Below, piece after piece: positions 21,424 through 33,886 of a DNA stretch of 64,000 nucleotides. The stretch lies in contig CM077643.1 in NCBI GenBank assembly GCA_039707465.1, positions 323,955,919-324,019,918 on the forward strand, written 5' to 3'. Position numbers and translations under genes: made by a program. Under the pieces are notes generated by a model. The model ran no database searches. It was given only the letters and a program-made list of their open reading frames with translations, and was not told where the DNA came from. Positions within the stretch are counted from its first letter, which is position 1, and every line of letters starts with the position of its first letter. The DNA is from Rhabdophis nuchalis. Taxonomy: Eukaryota; Chordata; Lepidosauria; Squamata; Natricidae.

Positions 21424-22143
21424 CGGTGGTGGGCTGCAACCGGTTGAACAACCAATTCGGTGATCGCATGCTTTGCCTAACACACTTGCACGCAGCGTTC
21501 AAAATACAGTAATTTGAAGCTCAGCTGCTTATCTTCTAAAGCAGCTCTAGTAAGTAGAACAGTGGAGGCATGGAAATCAGCTGTGACATGTGAATCATCT
21601 GAGCTAGAAAGAAGGAAATATAGGACAGGATAGGGCGGGGATGGGTGGGCGAGGCCAGCTGATCGTCGGAACTCTGGCGAGCCCACAGGCCCGGAGCTGC
21701 CATTTGGGGGGGGGGGAAAGCTGTAGGAGCTGCCACCTGGGGATCTCCCTCCTCCACAAGCAATCCAGCTGAGAACTCTCCATATCTCTTCATGACTGGC
21801 TGCCAGGTGGTTTCCACTGAGAATATTCCATAACTGAAAGCTGACTGAGAACAATCCGTGACTGATTGCTGGGTGTTTTTCACTCTGGGTCATGAGGTGA
21901 TGGGTGTGTGCATGGCAGGGGAGGGGGTGTTAGCCTAAATACCAAATAAAGTATAAAAGGTGGTGGGGAGCACTGGATGTCAGCTCTGACAATTTATTCA
22001 TGGCCTTAGTGCTTTGTTTGTCACTTCCTGCCAGAGGAAGATAAACTCCATTTTCAAACTGTCTCTGTGTTTGGCTGTTTCCCTTCGGAAGCGGACATAC
22101 CGGTTCGCCTGAACCAGTCTGAACCGGCAGCAGCCCACCACTG
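21424..22143. mobile_element. hAT-type non-autonomous element (720 bp)
   Basis: Left end CGGTGGTGGGCTGCAACC and right end GGCAGCAGCCCACCACTG form inverted repeats. Flanking 8-mers TTTATGGT (21416-21423) and TTTATGAT (22144-22151) differ by one base. The interior contains a G-run and CTGC-rich text but no transposase. The minus-strand frames here are proline/serine rich and look accidental. Confidence 0.8.
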
Positions 22144-22151
22144 TTTATGAT

Positions 22152-22659
22152 CCCTTCCATTCTTTCTTTCTTACAAACGCAATCTTAAAAGCTGCTTTTT
22201 TCCTTATACGCAAGTTGTGGCAGATGTCTCCCCGCCTCCCTCCCTGGGCTGACTTCAGTAACACCATCATCAAGTTATTATAGAATATTAATCTGAATAC
22301 AGTTCACTGCGGGTCAACCATTTGACGTTCTCTTCAGCGTGCACCTATGCAAAATGGACCAAGCTGTGCTGCATAGATCAGCGGCACCTGACTGTATTCA
22401 GGGTGCTTTATATGCATTCTACGTAGCAATTTTGAAACCGTTTCAATACTGAGGGTTAGACAGATTATGGGTTACCAACTATAAATCTCTGGTCTTGGAT
22501 TTCTCCCAAATGAAGTCATCCTCAAGCAATCTCAAATTAAATAAGCATTTATCTGAATGAGTGCAGCAATGGGAAGTTGTGTGGAGAATGGCCTCCTTTT
22601 GATTCTGCCAACCCTGCGTATACACAAACACTCTCTCTCTCTCACACACACACACAAAG

Positions 22660-22702
<43 letters not shown>

Positions 22703-22892
22703 ACCCTACACAGATTTCAGCTGTGTCTATAAAATCAGAATAGGTGCTTACACATTGCTTCTCTGAGCAGGTCTAATCAGACTGAGTGTATATAAGTTGT
22801 CTCCATCAACTGCAGTTTGTGGTCACATCTTTGGGTATCTGTGTGCATGTTGTGTGTGTGTGATGGAAAGCACAAGGCAAGGTTATATAGAA
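22152..22892. other. unassigned sequence with CT/CA/GA microsatellite
   Basis: A compound (CT)n(CA)n(GA)n run occupies about 22630-22702. The remainder is unrecognised. Confidence 0.5.
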
Positions 22893-23516
22893 CAGGGGTC
22901 CCCAACCCCCGGGCCGCGGACCGGTGCCGGTCCGTGGCTGGATGGGAGCCGGGCCGCAGGGCTAGAGAGGAGGAGGAGGGAGGAGGAGGCAGCCCCCTGA
23001 GCGCAGCGCGCGGGAGAACGCAGGCGCGGCTGTTCGCGCCGTTGGAGTGTGCCTCTTCCTCCACCCTCGTCGACGGAGGGATTTCTGGACGCCGCCGGAC
23101 CGGCCACCGATTCCCTCCCCTGCTGGCATGCCGGCCACTCATTTTCTTCCAGGGACTGCGGAGGCTCTGCGGGCTGGGGAGGGAACTGGCGGGTTGCTCC
23201 GGCGGCGCACAGGAGTCCCTCCGTCGACGAGGGTGGAGGAAGAGCCCCCACCATCCTCCTGCGTTCTCCCGTGCTCTCTGCCCAATGGGCTGCCCCCCTC
23301 CCTCCTCCTCCTCTCCAGCCCGGCTCCTATCCAGCCACGGAGCCTGAACGAGCGAACGAGCGACCAAGTGTGGCAGGCGGGATGAGGAGGCTGGGGGCGG
23401 GGGGACGGGACGACGATGACGACGACAGACACACATAGAGAGACAGAGGGAGGGAGGGAGAGAAAGATAGACAGACACACAGAAGGAGTGATTGAATGAA
23501 TGCAAGACAGACAGAC

Positions 23517-23547
<31 letters not shown>

Positions 23548-23942
23548 GAGTGACAGAAATGGGCGGATGAAGGAGAGACACAAAGAGAGAAAGAAAGAAA
23601 AAAGTGGGAGAGAGAAAGACAGACAGAGAGAAAGAGACAGAAAGGAAAGAAAGAGACAGGAAAAGATACAGAAAGAGGGAAAGAGAGAAAGAAAGAAATA
23701 GCGAGAGAAACAAAGAGAGACAAAGACAAAGTAAGAAAGAAAGAGAGAGAGAGAAAGAAAGAACTTATGACCACAGTTGAGGCCAAAAGTTTGGTTGCTA
23801 ACCAAGATCATTAAGTGAGTTTCACATTTTCAAAGTTGGCCACGCCCACCCAGTCACATGACTGCTGAGCCCCTCAGCCGGTCCGCAGAATTTTCTTTAA
23901 AATGAAACCGGTCCCTGGTGAAAAAAAGGTTGGGGACCCCTG
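22893..23942 (+). mobile_element. GC-rich hAT-type element (1,050 bp)
   Basis: Ends CAGGGGTCCCCAACCCCC and AAGGTTGGGGACCCCTG are inverted repeats, with the exact 8-bp duplication ATATAGAA at 22885-22892 and 23943-23950. The first ~200 bp are repeated inverted further in: GGATGGGAGCCGG near 22942 faces CCGGCTCCTATCC near 23325, and CACCCTCGTCGACGG near 23065 faces CCGTCGACGAGGGTG near 23221. Then comes a ~340-bp GACA/GAAA microsatellite (23420-23765) and a block that reads like part of the pogo-like MITE (CTTATGACCACAGTTGAGGC, 23765-23830). No transposase is present. The long minus-strand frame across it is low complexity. Confidence 0.88.
23420..23765. repeat. GACA/GAAA/CA compound microsatellite
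   Basis: Purine-rich units include GGGA, GACA, an (AC)n block at 23518-23546, then GAAA-type units. The array lies wholly inside the hAT element at 22893. Confidence 0.95.
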
Positions 23943-23950
23943 ATATAGAA

Positions 23951-24858
23951 GATGCAAGTTGTATAGGTGTATATAGAAGATGCAAGTGGAAAGCACAGGG
24001 CAAGCTACCTATGGAAAGCATGCAAGACACGGCTTCTGGAATTCTTTACAATTCCTTAATAGTAGTTCCGTCCTGGATCATGTGACCAAACGAGAGGAAG
24101 GAAAGAGGATTTAAGTATGGAGCATCTAGCAGCATTTTGAGATACCACCCAATTCACTCTCCACAGAGATAATCATTTTGTCAGCTTCTTCTACAACCCA
24201 GATATGGTTTGATTCCATTCTGGTTTTTGGATAGTTAGCCTTCTGATAGATAGGCAGATGGGTATAGAGTTACAGCCCCTTTTCACAATTTCTTTCCATC
24301 ATCTCTGCTGAATTGGATAGAATTAAAATACATATTCCAGAAGAAAGCAGTTGCAAATTATGGTGATCAGAAATTGAGCTTGGCATGAGTGGGACTTGAT
24401 CATAAATCTTACGAATGTTTGGGGTAAGATAAATGGGATTCAGATTACTTTAACCCCAAAGTTGACTTGTGCATTTTCAAAGGTCTTTCATTACATTAAT
24501 TTGAATTCATTTAAGCAAATGTATTTGGCAAGGACAAATACATTTTCTGAAAATGCTATTAAGCAAGTACGTATTGGCAAAGGTAGATTTAACTGTGTGT
24601 CTTTGGGGGATTACTCTAGATTTGGTAAGTGTCTGGAACAAGGAACTTCAGAATTCATGTGTTCTTTGAATTTCATTTGAGCATCATTATAGGAAATCTT
24701 TGCAAGTAGTAGACCTATTTCAGCTGCATTTCATACTGGAAAATGCAACTGGAAAACATCAGGTCATCATGGATATAATTCCAACTTGTTATCCAAGAAA
24801 AGCCTACAGTTTAAAAACAGTAGGTAAAACTATTATTTGAGTTAACCTGGGTTTGTTA
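23951..24858. other. unassigned sequence
   Basis: A few copies of TATAGAAGATGCAAGT lie at 23943-23990 as a short direct repeat. Nothing else was recognised. Confidence 0.45.
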
Positions 24859-24866
24859 TACTAGAT

Positions 24867-25116
24867 CAGTGATGGCTAACCTTTTTGCCATCATGTGCCA
24901 AAAGCAGGGGGAGCGCAGGAGGGTCATGTGTGTGTGTGCCCACACCCATAATTCTATGTGCACGACATACACACACACCCATTCATGCGTGCACGACCGC
25001 TGCTCTGCCCCCGCTTTTTGCATGCAATGGACCCATTTTCACCCTCCCCAAGCTCCAGAGGCTTTCTAGGATCCTGGAGAGGGCAAAAAACGGCCCTACA
25101 GGCAATCCGGAAGTCT
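24867..25116 (-). mobile_element. hAT-type element, one end only
   Basis: It starts CAGTGATGGCTAACCTTTTT, the inverted counterpart of the right end of the element at 3118, followed by TGTGCCAAAAGCAGGGGG. The GTGTG and CTCCAGAGG stretches resemble the interior of that family. The far end is not found, so this copy is truncated near 25116. Confidence 0.7.
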
Positions 25117-25390
25117 GAACAAGTTTGTTTTAGCTGCTTTATCAATGCAAGCACTTTTTTATTCTATCTATTTGATCCAGATGCTGTTGCTGCTTTCATA
25201 GTGCTTGTAAGTCTTGGAGGAATTAACTGTGGCTTCTAGGATGGTTGAAAGAAGCTGTGAAATTTATTAGACATTGCACATTCAGTCTCTGGAATAATAA
25301 ACTTTAATATCATGGCTTCATAAACCATTGGAAGCTGACTTTAGATATTGTGAAATTATTGTGAATTTATGACTTTAAAAGAAAATTGAC

Positions 25391-25510
25391 AGCTGGTTTG
25401 GTGTAGGGTTTCAAGGCATTCATGCTAGAGACTGTGAGTTCTAGTTCCATTTTAGGCATGAAGACAATGAAGTGACTTTGAACCAGGCATTTTCAGCCTT
25501 AAGAATAAGA
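25391..25510 (+). mobile_element. MIR-like SINE fragment
   Basis: AGCTGGTTTGGTGTAGGG followed by GTGAGTTCTAGTTCC and a decayed core matches the 5' part of the SINE at 14702. The 3' half is not recognised. Confidence 0.6.
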
Positions 25511-26883
25511 CTAGAGCAAATCATTTTTCAAAAATGGTGCCAGGAAAATTGTATCAACTTGTCCATGCTATTAACAGGAGTTAAGATGGACCAAAGGCAG
25601 CAACAAAAAGATAAATGTAACAATAATCTTAATCAATAACAATGATTGGCTATAATTACAGCATATTGAAGCATAGGTCAGGACATTAACTCATACAGAT
25701 TGGGCTTGTCCTATTGTTACATTGAAATCAAAATGACTGTTAACATGACTCTGGATCAACTGTTTTGATTTAAAGAAATGCACACTGTTTTTAGCAGTAT
25801 TTCCATAGTTGACTTTCTAGTTTCTTGAAAATCTAAGGATTTTGCAGGCTTGGAAGCTAGGTAAAAGAATTATTGTGCAACACCCAAATGAGAATTCAAG
25901 ATCTGATTTGAATTATTTTGTTTGTCAATTAGCTTTTTTTACAACAAAAGATGAAAAAGAGAATTTTTGAGCGGTATGGCTTTTGTTTTTTTAAGGAGAG
26001 CTGTTATAGTTCTAACATAATTTCTACATTTCCCCGCCCCTTTATTTTAATCATTATGATAATACCTATCATATTATATTCATATAAACTCACCATGCAT
26101 TTTGTATAACATTCCTTTGCATAAAAATGTTATGCAAAGTGCAGGAAAAAAGTAAGAAAAACGTAAGTGACCTCTAGCTCTATTCATGGCTTTAGTCAAC
26201 TGGGACTACATAGCATTATTACAGCCTTATTAATTATATCACCATGATTAATTTTGAGATTATATTAATATATTGTATGTATCTTTACCTGTTTAATATT
26301 AATTTAATGTACTTTTAAGAAAAATAGGTAAGTACTTTTAAACTTTGTTGTTGGAGAAGATTCTTGAGAATATCATAGTTTAAAAAAAACACAGCCCATC
26401 ATACATATGGATTGTAGAACAAATCAATCCAGAGTTCTTATTCAAGGCACAAATGACCAGACTTCTATTATCATATTCTGGATACATTATGCAAAGACCC
26501 AGCTCTCTTGACAAGTCTGTAATACTGAAAAGGGGGAAGGAGGAAAGAGAAAAAGAGGACAACTAGTAGTAAGGTGGATGAAATTGATGATTGATGAGAA
26601 TTGATGATCCTCACTCATTCCACTGATCACCACTGAAGGATGAAGGTCAAGCTGAGGACAGAACATCCTAAAGAAGATCTGTTAATATGGGTACTAAAAA
26701 TTTACAGTGTTGCTGGCATCTAATCATTGAAGAATCTATTCCATAGCACGCTTGACAAATCTGATAAACCAGTGGGACAAACTTTCAGATAAGTATATTA
26801 CTGTCTCAATTATCATTTCCCCCTTAATCTTTCCTAATATTTAAAGAGATGCTGTGCTGGAACATGCTAGGTATGTTTTCATC
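25511..26883. other. unassigned AT-rich sequence
   Basis: No feature was recognised in this stretch. Confidence 0.5.
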
Positions 26884-26891
26884 TTCTAATC

Positions 26892-27117
26892 CAGTGGTAG
26901 CCAACCTGGTCCCTACCACCCACTAGTGGGCGTTCCAGCTTTCATGGTGGGCAACAGGGGCTTTGTCTGATACTGAAGCACTTTCCTTTTTTGAATTTAA
27001 TTGACTTCCCTACTTTATAAATCACCATTATTGTGGAACCGGTGGGCGGTTCGAAAATTTTACTACTAACAGAGATACAAAAGTGGGAGGTAGGTATACA
27101 AAGGTTGATTACCCCTG
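26892..27117 (+). mobile_element. hAT-type element (CAGTGGTAGCCAACC family)
   Basis: Ends CAGTGGTAGCCAACCTGG and GGTTGATTACCCCTG are inverted repeats. The exact 8-bp duplication TTCTAATC lies at 26884-26891 and 27118-27125. The 226-bp interior (GGTGGGCGGTTCGAAAATT, CTACTAACAGAGATACAAA) is non-coding. A single copy in the window. Confidence 0.92.
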
Positions 27118-27125
27118 TTCTAATC

Positions 27126-28384
27126 AATGTCTCTTTTCCAAGGATCATCTGAACTCCACTGAGGCCACCTCTTTTCTTTCTTGGTAAAAACCAAGACCGC
27201 CTATTAATTACCTAACACATAAATTCTGTATTTCTATCCAATTTGGTAAAATCATGTCTATTTAGCTTTTCTCACCCATCTAAGGATGGAGGCAGTTCAT
27301 TTCTTTCTGTAAAGGTGAACACAGGACTATCTTAGGCAAATGGAAGTGCCAGTTCCTGCTAAATGGTTGATCCTAAATGCTGACTGGTGCCTCCTTCCAC
27401 GAAACCAATCAAATTACAGTATGCTTCAAGTCAATCTAATTGGCACTTAATAAAAGTGGCAGAAGCAGTAATTGTTGCCCAATTGGGCATTGTACTAGCT
27501 AGAAGCTAAACTGCACTAAATTAAAATACTTAATGTGAGTATAATATCCTAGCAGTTTGTGAGTTTTCTCCCTTTTTAGAAATTTCCGTGTTCCAATTGG
27601 CTCTTCCTTTTGCTTCCTCCTTTCTTTCAAAGGGCCAGTTGCTTATAATATAGTGAGTGAGAAAGTTTAGAGAGTTTGAATTATTGATTAAAAGAAAAAG
27701 ACAATTTGCATGATAGCTACTTGAGAAATTCTAAAAACCACCGACTCTCCAAAGCATGTACTTCAATTGGTTTTATAGCCAATTGTATATTGGCTATATA
27801 TTGGTTTTATAGACTGGAATATTTTGGTTTTATAGACTGGAATATTTCGGAGATAAAAAACACAAATCCTTTGTGCCAAAACACATTTAAGATTGAGACA
27901 GGAGTACTCTTCATAGTGACTAGAGGCTAAAATTCTTGTGTATGAAGTTAAGGTTTGGATATTTCTTTTCCTTTTCTTTCCTTTTTTAACCCAATGATGT
28001 GCCTAGTTTAGGGCTTGCATTAGTTTTCTTTCAGTTTCCTAGGCAAAGTGATGGGCTGCCAGCAATCATGCTCAAAGAGAATTTTGAGGATCACCATAAG
28101 GGAACATGTTGATCACAGATTCCCTATCTCTGTCCCAGAATGAGATCAGAATAGTGTGTGGTGAATGAGTAATGGCCAGATCAGGTGAACCCAGATGGTG
28201 GGACCAGGCAGTAGCTTATGGTATCATCTTGGCCAACAATAAAGTTTATGTCAAAAATACTTGCACGTCTGAATGGACTGCATTTAATCCTGCTGGTATA
28301 CCTTCATTTCTAAAATAGTTACTGCTGTGGAGGACTTCCAAGTTGTTGTAGTAGTATGTCAACAGAATGCTACAGTATCTTCAT
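27126..28384. other. unassigned sequence
   Basis: A small tandem duplication (GGTTTTATAGACTGGAATAT, twice near 27805-27846) is the only structure noted. Confidence 0.5.
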
Positions 28385-28480
28385 ACTAAACCCAAGAATG
28401 GCGTAGAACAGAGTTCAGTTCTTATTTGCTTATACACAATAGACAGAATCTTGCCAGACTAAACTCTTATTATTCCCACC
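28385..28480 (+). repeat. unnamed interspersed repeat, copy 2
   Basis: It shares CCCAAGAATG, TTCAGTTCTTATTTGCTTA and GACAGAATCTTGCCAGACTA in order with 13700-13805. Identity is unknown. Confidence 0.5.
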
Positions 28481-29000
28481 CTAACAGATAAGCCCTGGGA
28501 GAGTTTAGGGAATGGCTATTCCAACTCTCTTCCTCTGTCTTTTCTCCAGCCTGTGCTGTCTCTTCTCTCCCCCTCCCTTTTCTGGAATCCGTGCCTTCTT
28601 TCCTGGAAAACTGCCCTTCGTTTTTGCCCATCAAACCAGCTCACTCTCCACAGGCACCATCTTTCACAAATATTAATATCCAGTTCCATTTGTCATTACC
28701 ATCAACTCCAAAGAAAAGTTAAGTTCTTTAATCATCACCTGAGTTCAATAATGGACTGGAGGATGACTGGTCCATTTATGAGGCAATCGTAATGCAATCG
28801 TAATGCTGAACTGGCTTCCTCAGTTAAGATCAGCCTCGACTTAACTCAAGGAATTTATTATATTGTAATGGCTACACCATTACTCTTTATAGCATGAAAA
28901 GGGTCAACTTTTATAAACATCATAGATAAGGGGAAACAACTCAAGTATAATTACTTGAGAATAAGTTTTAGAATCTATTAGAATAAGTTTTTTTTTTTAA

Positions 29001-29108
29001 ATTTTATATGTTTTATATGTGTTTTAACATCCCTGTGCGCCGCCCTGGGTCCGTTTGGAGAAGGGCGGGGTATAAATTTAATAAAATAAATAAATAAATA
29101 AATAAATT
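29001..29108 (+). mobile_element. L2-clade LINE 3' UTR fragment
   Basis: Only the tail remains: TGTGCGCCGCCCTGGGTCC, GGGCGGGGTATAAA and (AAATA)n. Confidence 0.85.
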
Positions 29109-29245
29109 AGACAAATTAGAAGTGCTGTTAGAAAATACAAAGTGGAATTGGAGGATAGATGCTCAGTCCGGTTAGGATGGGGATGCCCTTTCTCTGAAAG
29201 GGCAGATTCACAAGCTGGGAATGCCACTAGACTTGCAGGTGGCAA

Positions 29246-29966
29246 ATTTATTTATTTATTTATTTTATTCAAAATTATACCCCACACCTTCTCCAAAAAG
29301 GACCCAGGGCGGCGCACAGGAAATTTAAAACAATAAATATATAACAAAAATACAAATTTAAAAAGCTATTAAATCCATGCCCTGTGCTAAAATAGTATAA
29401 AATCCCCCTAATTAAAATCTATCTAAAAACAGTCAAAAATGGGAGGTTATGCTAGGCCGGCTTGTTGGAAAAGGTGCGTTTTAAGACGCTGGCGGAAGAG
29501 GCGGAGGTCTGAGATGGTGCGCAGTTCGGGGGGCAGGTCGTTCCAGATGGTAGGGCCCACCACAGAGAAGGCCCTTCCTCTGGGTGTCACCAACCGGCAT
29601 TGCCCGGCCGACGGCACCCTGAGAAGGCCCTCTCTGTGGGAGCGGATCGGTCGAAGGGATGTATGGGGCAGAAGACGGTCTCGCATATAACTAGGCCCCG
29701 AGCCATGGAGTGCTTTGAAGATGGTCGTCAACACCTTGAAGCGCACACGAAAGGCCACCGGTAACCAGTGCAGCTCGCGCAGGAGAGGTGTTATGTGGGA
29801 ATGCCTGGAGGCTCCCATAATCACCCGCGCGGCCGCATTCTGGACTAGCTGTAACCGAGTGCACCTCAAGGGGAGCCCCATGTAGAGAGCGCTGCAGTAG
29901 TCAAGCCGGGATGTCACGAGTGCTTGAATGACTGTGCGGAGGGCAGCCCGGTTCAGTAAGGGGTGC
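29246..29966 (-). mobile_element. L2-clade LINE 3' portion
   Basis: The low-coordinate end is the TTTATTTA tail. The minus strand encodes about 170 codons of the ORF2 C-terminal domain without a stop, from LLNRAALRTVIQALVTSRLD through CRLQ-type sequence to WNDLPPELRTISDLRLF and FQQAGLA-stop (about 29447). It is 5'-truncated downstream of the reverse transcriptase core. The open frame suggests a fairly young copy. Confidence 0.92.
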
Positions 29967-30462
29967 AAATGTGATGAAGAGTGCTTTTGTACAATTAAGC
30001 TCAGTGCATCAGTTGCAATTATTCTTGAGATTTTTGGATTTGGTAAAATTTCTGATTTTCATAACTGCAATACACAGTGCTGTTTCATTTGCCGGCATTT
30101 CATTACCAGCTGCAGTAGGTGACATCTTCAGTGCTTTGTTCTTGAAGAAGTGAAGTTTGTTGATTATGGAATACACACTTGCCTGTCCTAGAACCCGTGT
30201 CTAGAAATTGTAATTCATGTTAAACGTGTCATCTAATTGGATAACCAGAACAAAGTACAGGGACTCATGTGATGCCTGTACTGAACAATCTGCACTGGGG
30301 GTAATTTCAGTTTAGTTTGCAGCCAGAAGACTCTCTGATTACAGCAAGCACCCACAGCTCTCAGATCAGCCAGCAAATTTTAAAAAAACTAACCCATCAG
30401 GAACAATTAATTAGCAAAAATGACATAAAAGACAAGAGAAAGAGAGGGAGGGGAGGGAGGAA
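29967..30462. other. unassigned sequence
   Basis: Unrecognised sequence separating two L2 copies that face in opposite directions. Confidence 0.45.
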
Positions 30463-30465
30463 TAG

Positions 30466-31020
30466 TCTGCACTGGCTGCCTGTGGCCTTTTGGGTGCGCT
30501 TCAAGGTGCTGATTATCATCTTTAAAGCACTCCATGGCACGGGACCTAGTTATCTACAGGATCACATCCTACCCCACACATCCCTGCGGCTTATTCGCTC
30601 CCACAGAGAGGGACTTCTCCGGGTGCCGTCCACTAGGCAATGCCAGCGGGCGACGCCCAGGGGAAGGGCCTTCTCTGTGGCGGGCCCAACCCTCTGGAAC
30701 GACCTACCCCCCGAACTTAGAATGACCACGGACCTCCGTTCGTTCCGTCTGAAACTCAAGACCTACTTTTTCCAACAGGCCGGCCTGGCCTAACTCTACC
30801 TAGCCTTTAGCCTGACATCAAATTGTTTTAATCGGTTTTTAAGGGGAATAGTCTTAATTTATTGTAAATTTCTAGCACAGGGTTATAATTTAATTTGATT
30901 TTAAATTTTGTATATTGTCTTGTTTTTTATATGCTTTTTCAATTTCCTGTGCACCGCCCCGAGTCCCTTTTTGGGAAAGGGAGCGGTATATAAGTTAAAT
31001 AAATCTAAATCTAAATCTAG
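30466..31020 (+). mobile_element. L2-clade LINE 3' end
   Basis: It encodes LHWLPVAFWVRFKVLIIIFKALHG to FFQQAGLA-stop (stop at about 30791). The 3' UTR has GTGCACCGCCCCGAGTCCC and GGAGCGGTATATAAG, and the tail is (AAATCT)n. The flank includes a ~25-bp purine run (GAGGGAGGGGAGGG). Confidence 0.92.
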
Positions 31021-32858
31021 TCAAGAATTCTCCCCCCCCCCCCATCTCTCTAACTTTCCAATACTGAAAACAATACTGTGCGTAATTAGCATAACTAACC
31101 CCAAACTTTGCCTGTGGTCACTCTATCCTTTTGTGCATACGGTATAATAGTGATATAACTTGATATTCACATTTAATGTCTTAAACACTGTCTGAGGGAC
31201 TACATATCACATTTGAGCATGCCTAGCTTTTGAGATCTGTAAAAAAGACCCTTTTTCAGACATTCCCACATTCAGAGGTCCATCTATTTATTTGACATTT
31301 GTAAGAGGGCTTTTTCTTGTGTTGGCCTCAGGCTAAGTAATGAACGCCCTTAGGAATTTCACTTGGCCGATCTCTTAGTGTGGGGGGTTTTAAAAAAAAT
31401 AATCTATAAAGACAGTTTTTTTCCTCAGCACTTGCTCATTTTTAATATAAATTTTAATATTTTAAAATGTCTTTGAGTTCTGTATGTTTTTTTTAAAAAA
31501 AATTACTTAGGCATTTAAAGCAGTCTGTGGCAGAAAGGCACGTGGTCAATAAAAATTAAAAAATAAATAAATATGTTCCTACTGATCTACTCCGTGCCTC
31601 TCACAAAAAGAGCTTTGTGTGTGGGGAATTGAATGAATACCTAACTATTCTTCAGAAGCTACAAAGACAGAAAGGGCTTTTTCCAGGCTCAGCAGAAGAG
31701 ATGACTCAAAGAATTAGAGGGCCTGCTAAGGTATCTGCAGGAGGCCTGTAAATTTTAGCCTTGGGAAAGCCTTAAAAAGAAGAGAGATCACATCTACTTA
31801 TTCTATAGCTCCACAGAGTCTTTTGATCTTGGCTTCTGCAGTCCAATATTTCCAGTATCAGAAGCCAAGTGAGATTCTCCTTCCCCTTCGCCTGCTGTTA
31901 ACATTCAGACTGCACTCTTCTGCCGCTAGAAGGTTTATTTCCATGCAATAATTAACTTACCAACGGTGTTAAGGGAATCACATGGTTTTGCTTCTTCTAA
32001 GTATTCATAAAGCAAAACTGCCAGGGAAGCTGGGAAAAGTTATTCCAATTGGGCTTGCTTTTAAGAGCTGGAATGACAATTGCAGCTGCCTGGCACCAGT
32101 CCCATTTCTCTGCGCTTCCTGTCTGCCAGAAGAGAAGATTGGCTTTCTGCTGGGGAAGAAACGGTCATAAAAAGAAAACTCCAAACATCTGAAATCTGTT
32201 TACCAATTACAGTGAAAGATGTATTAAATGTGCTAGAATTCTTTAGGCCATTTGAACTGAAAACTGCCGGGCTGCAGGAAGCAAGAGAGCCAGCAAAAAA
32301 GCTGCTGGAAAGAGCATTAAGCCAGATTGGGATAGTTTTGAGGCCAATATCAGGCTGCTCCTGGGTTCTGGCACCGATTTGCTGCAAGTCTGGGTAGAGA
32401 CAGATGACAGTAAAACCCAGCCATGACCATTCATCATATGGAATGCCTATTCCAGCTGGCTAAGCCGTGAAATTGTTGCCTGGTTTGGTGCTGTAATGAT
32501 TGAAACAGTGTGAGAGAGGACTACCCCTCTGCAGATGTCAATACGTTCATAGAGATCCGGTCCCTTGAGATCTCAAGCAAATCACCAGGAAAACCTATTT
32601 TTCCAGTCCTTTTGTTCGGTCCTAAATAAGTGAAGAGATGGGGCTCCTACGACTTTGCAATCACACCACAAGAGGAGCACCTGCTAAATGGCAATGACAT
32701 AAGGAGACTAGCCAAATGCCCCTGTTCGATTAAACTACTCCTAAGCCCAACATATTCCCTTTCCAACATTCTCTGCTGAACCATGACGCAAATGTGCCTT
32801 CGTAACTTATTCTTTTGGTCCTGTTCCCACAGTGCTCCCTTTCTCTAGTCCCCAGTCT
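31021..32858. other. unassigned sequence
   Basis: A C-rich run (about 31032-31044) and AT-rich text are present. A 105-codon frame at 32080-32397 resembles no family known to me. No repeat was recognised. Confidence 0.5.
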
Positions 32859-32860
32859 GT

Positions 32861-32937
32861 GAATGAGTGAGTGAGTGAGAGAGAGAGAGAGAGAGGGGGG
32901 GAGGGAGGGAGGGAGGGAGGGAGGGAGGAAGGGAGGA

Positions 32938-32981
<44 letters not shown>

Positions 32982-33244
32982 GAAAGAAAGAAAGAGAAAG
33001 AAAGAAGCTTAACTATCCTTGGTCCTAGTAGGATGGATGGATGGATGGATGGATGGATGGATGGATGGATGGATGGATGGATGGATGGATGGATGGATGG
33101 ATGGATGGATGAGGCTTAACTGTCCTTGATCCTAGTGGTATGAATGTATCAATGAATGAGTTAGAGGAAGGAAGGAGGGAGGGAGGGAGGGAGGGAGGGA
33201 GGAAGGAAGGAAGGCTTAACTGACTGTCCTTGGTCCTAGTGGTA
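32861..33244 (+). repeat. compound microsatellite with a repeated spacer
   Basis: Blocks of (GAGT)n, (GA)n, (GGGA)n, (GAAA)n, (GGAT)n (33032-33110) and (GGGA)n again (33176-33202) are separated by three copies of a ~29-bp sequence, GCTTAACT..TCCTTGGTCC (33006-33031, 33113-33138, 33214-33240). The repeated spacer shows the locus grew by duplication of a larger unit followed by divergence of the microsatellites. Confidence 0.9.
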
Positions 33245-33515
33245 TTAATTTTCCTCCTTAATCCAACACTCTGGAGGAAAGTCAAGTGACTGCTATCCCT
33301 GAAACAGAATCAGTAGGAATGAGATAGGAATTTGCATCTGGGAGAGCAAATGTTCTGCTTACATACTTTGACTTTTTGACTAATCCTGTGAATCCCACTA
33401 TGTGTATAGAAACATCTTTATAGACCAGACAAGAAGCAATTTTGTAAAAACAATGTATCCATTTTTATAGACAATTTCACACCTTATTTTAGCACAGTTG
33501 TTTAACTCTCTAAAA

Positions 33516-33613
33516 CAAAGGTGTCCAAATTTGCAGCTTTAAGACTTGCCTGCTAGGGAATTCTAGGAACTGAGGTCCACAAGTCTTAAAGTTGCCAACG
33601 TTGGACACTGCTG
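33516..33613. mobile_element. decayed hairpin-type hAT MITE
   Basis: Similar arms to the 135-bp family (GCAGCTTTAAGACTTG, GTCCACAAGTCTTAAAG), but the left arm is shortened and pairing is poor. Flanking 8-mers CTCTAAAA and GTCTAAAG agree at six positions. Confidence 0.7.
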
Positions 33614-33886
33614 GTCTAAAGAATGGGACTGAGTAGCATTTCCATATTTTCAAGTCATGAATGAGGTTGTTCATTGCAACCCAAAGGATAAAGTAAATGT
33701 GAACTGCCAACACTAAAAGAAAATGCCTTGGCTGTCAACTTGGAAATGTTCCTGTTTAGTCAAAATCTTCATTTCCTGTGTCTGCTAATTCTACTTCCTA
33801 TACTGGATTAAAATATAGTGGGTTTTTTGGCAGTTTCCAGGCAGGCATATCATAGGAAGAGGAGGAGGAAGTGATATATTTGTAAA

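Noticed and set aside
23066..23235. CpG island promoter
   Set aside because: The CpG-rich segment is the interior of a hAT element and recurs in other copies; no gene start is nearby.
22777..23811. 344-codon minus-strand frame as a gene
   Set aside because: It is made of a purine microsatellite read as Leu/Ser/Phe/Cys and of hAT interior.
32080..32397. 105-codon frame as a gene
   Set aside because: Unrecognised and overlapped by a similar-length frame on the other strand; no promoter or exon evidence.
32861..33285. Frames of repeated GWMD or HPSI residues
   Set aside because: Translation of the GGAT/GAAA arrays.
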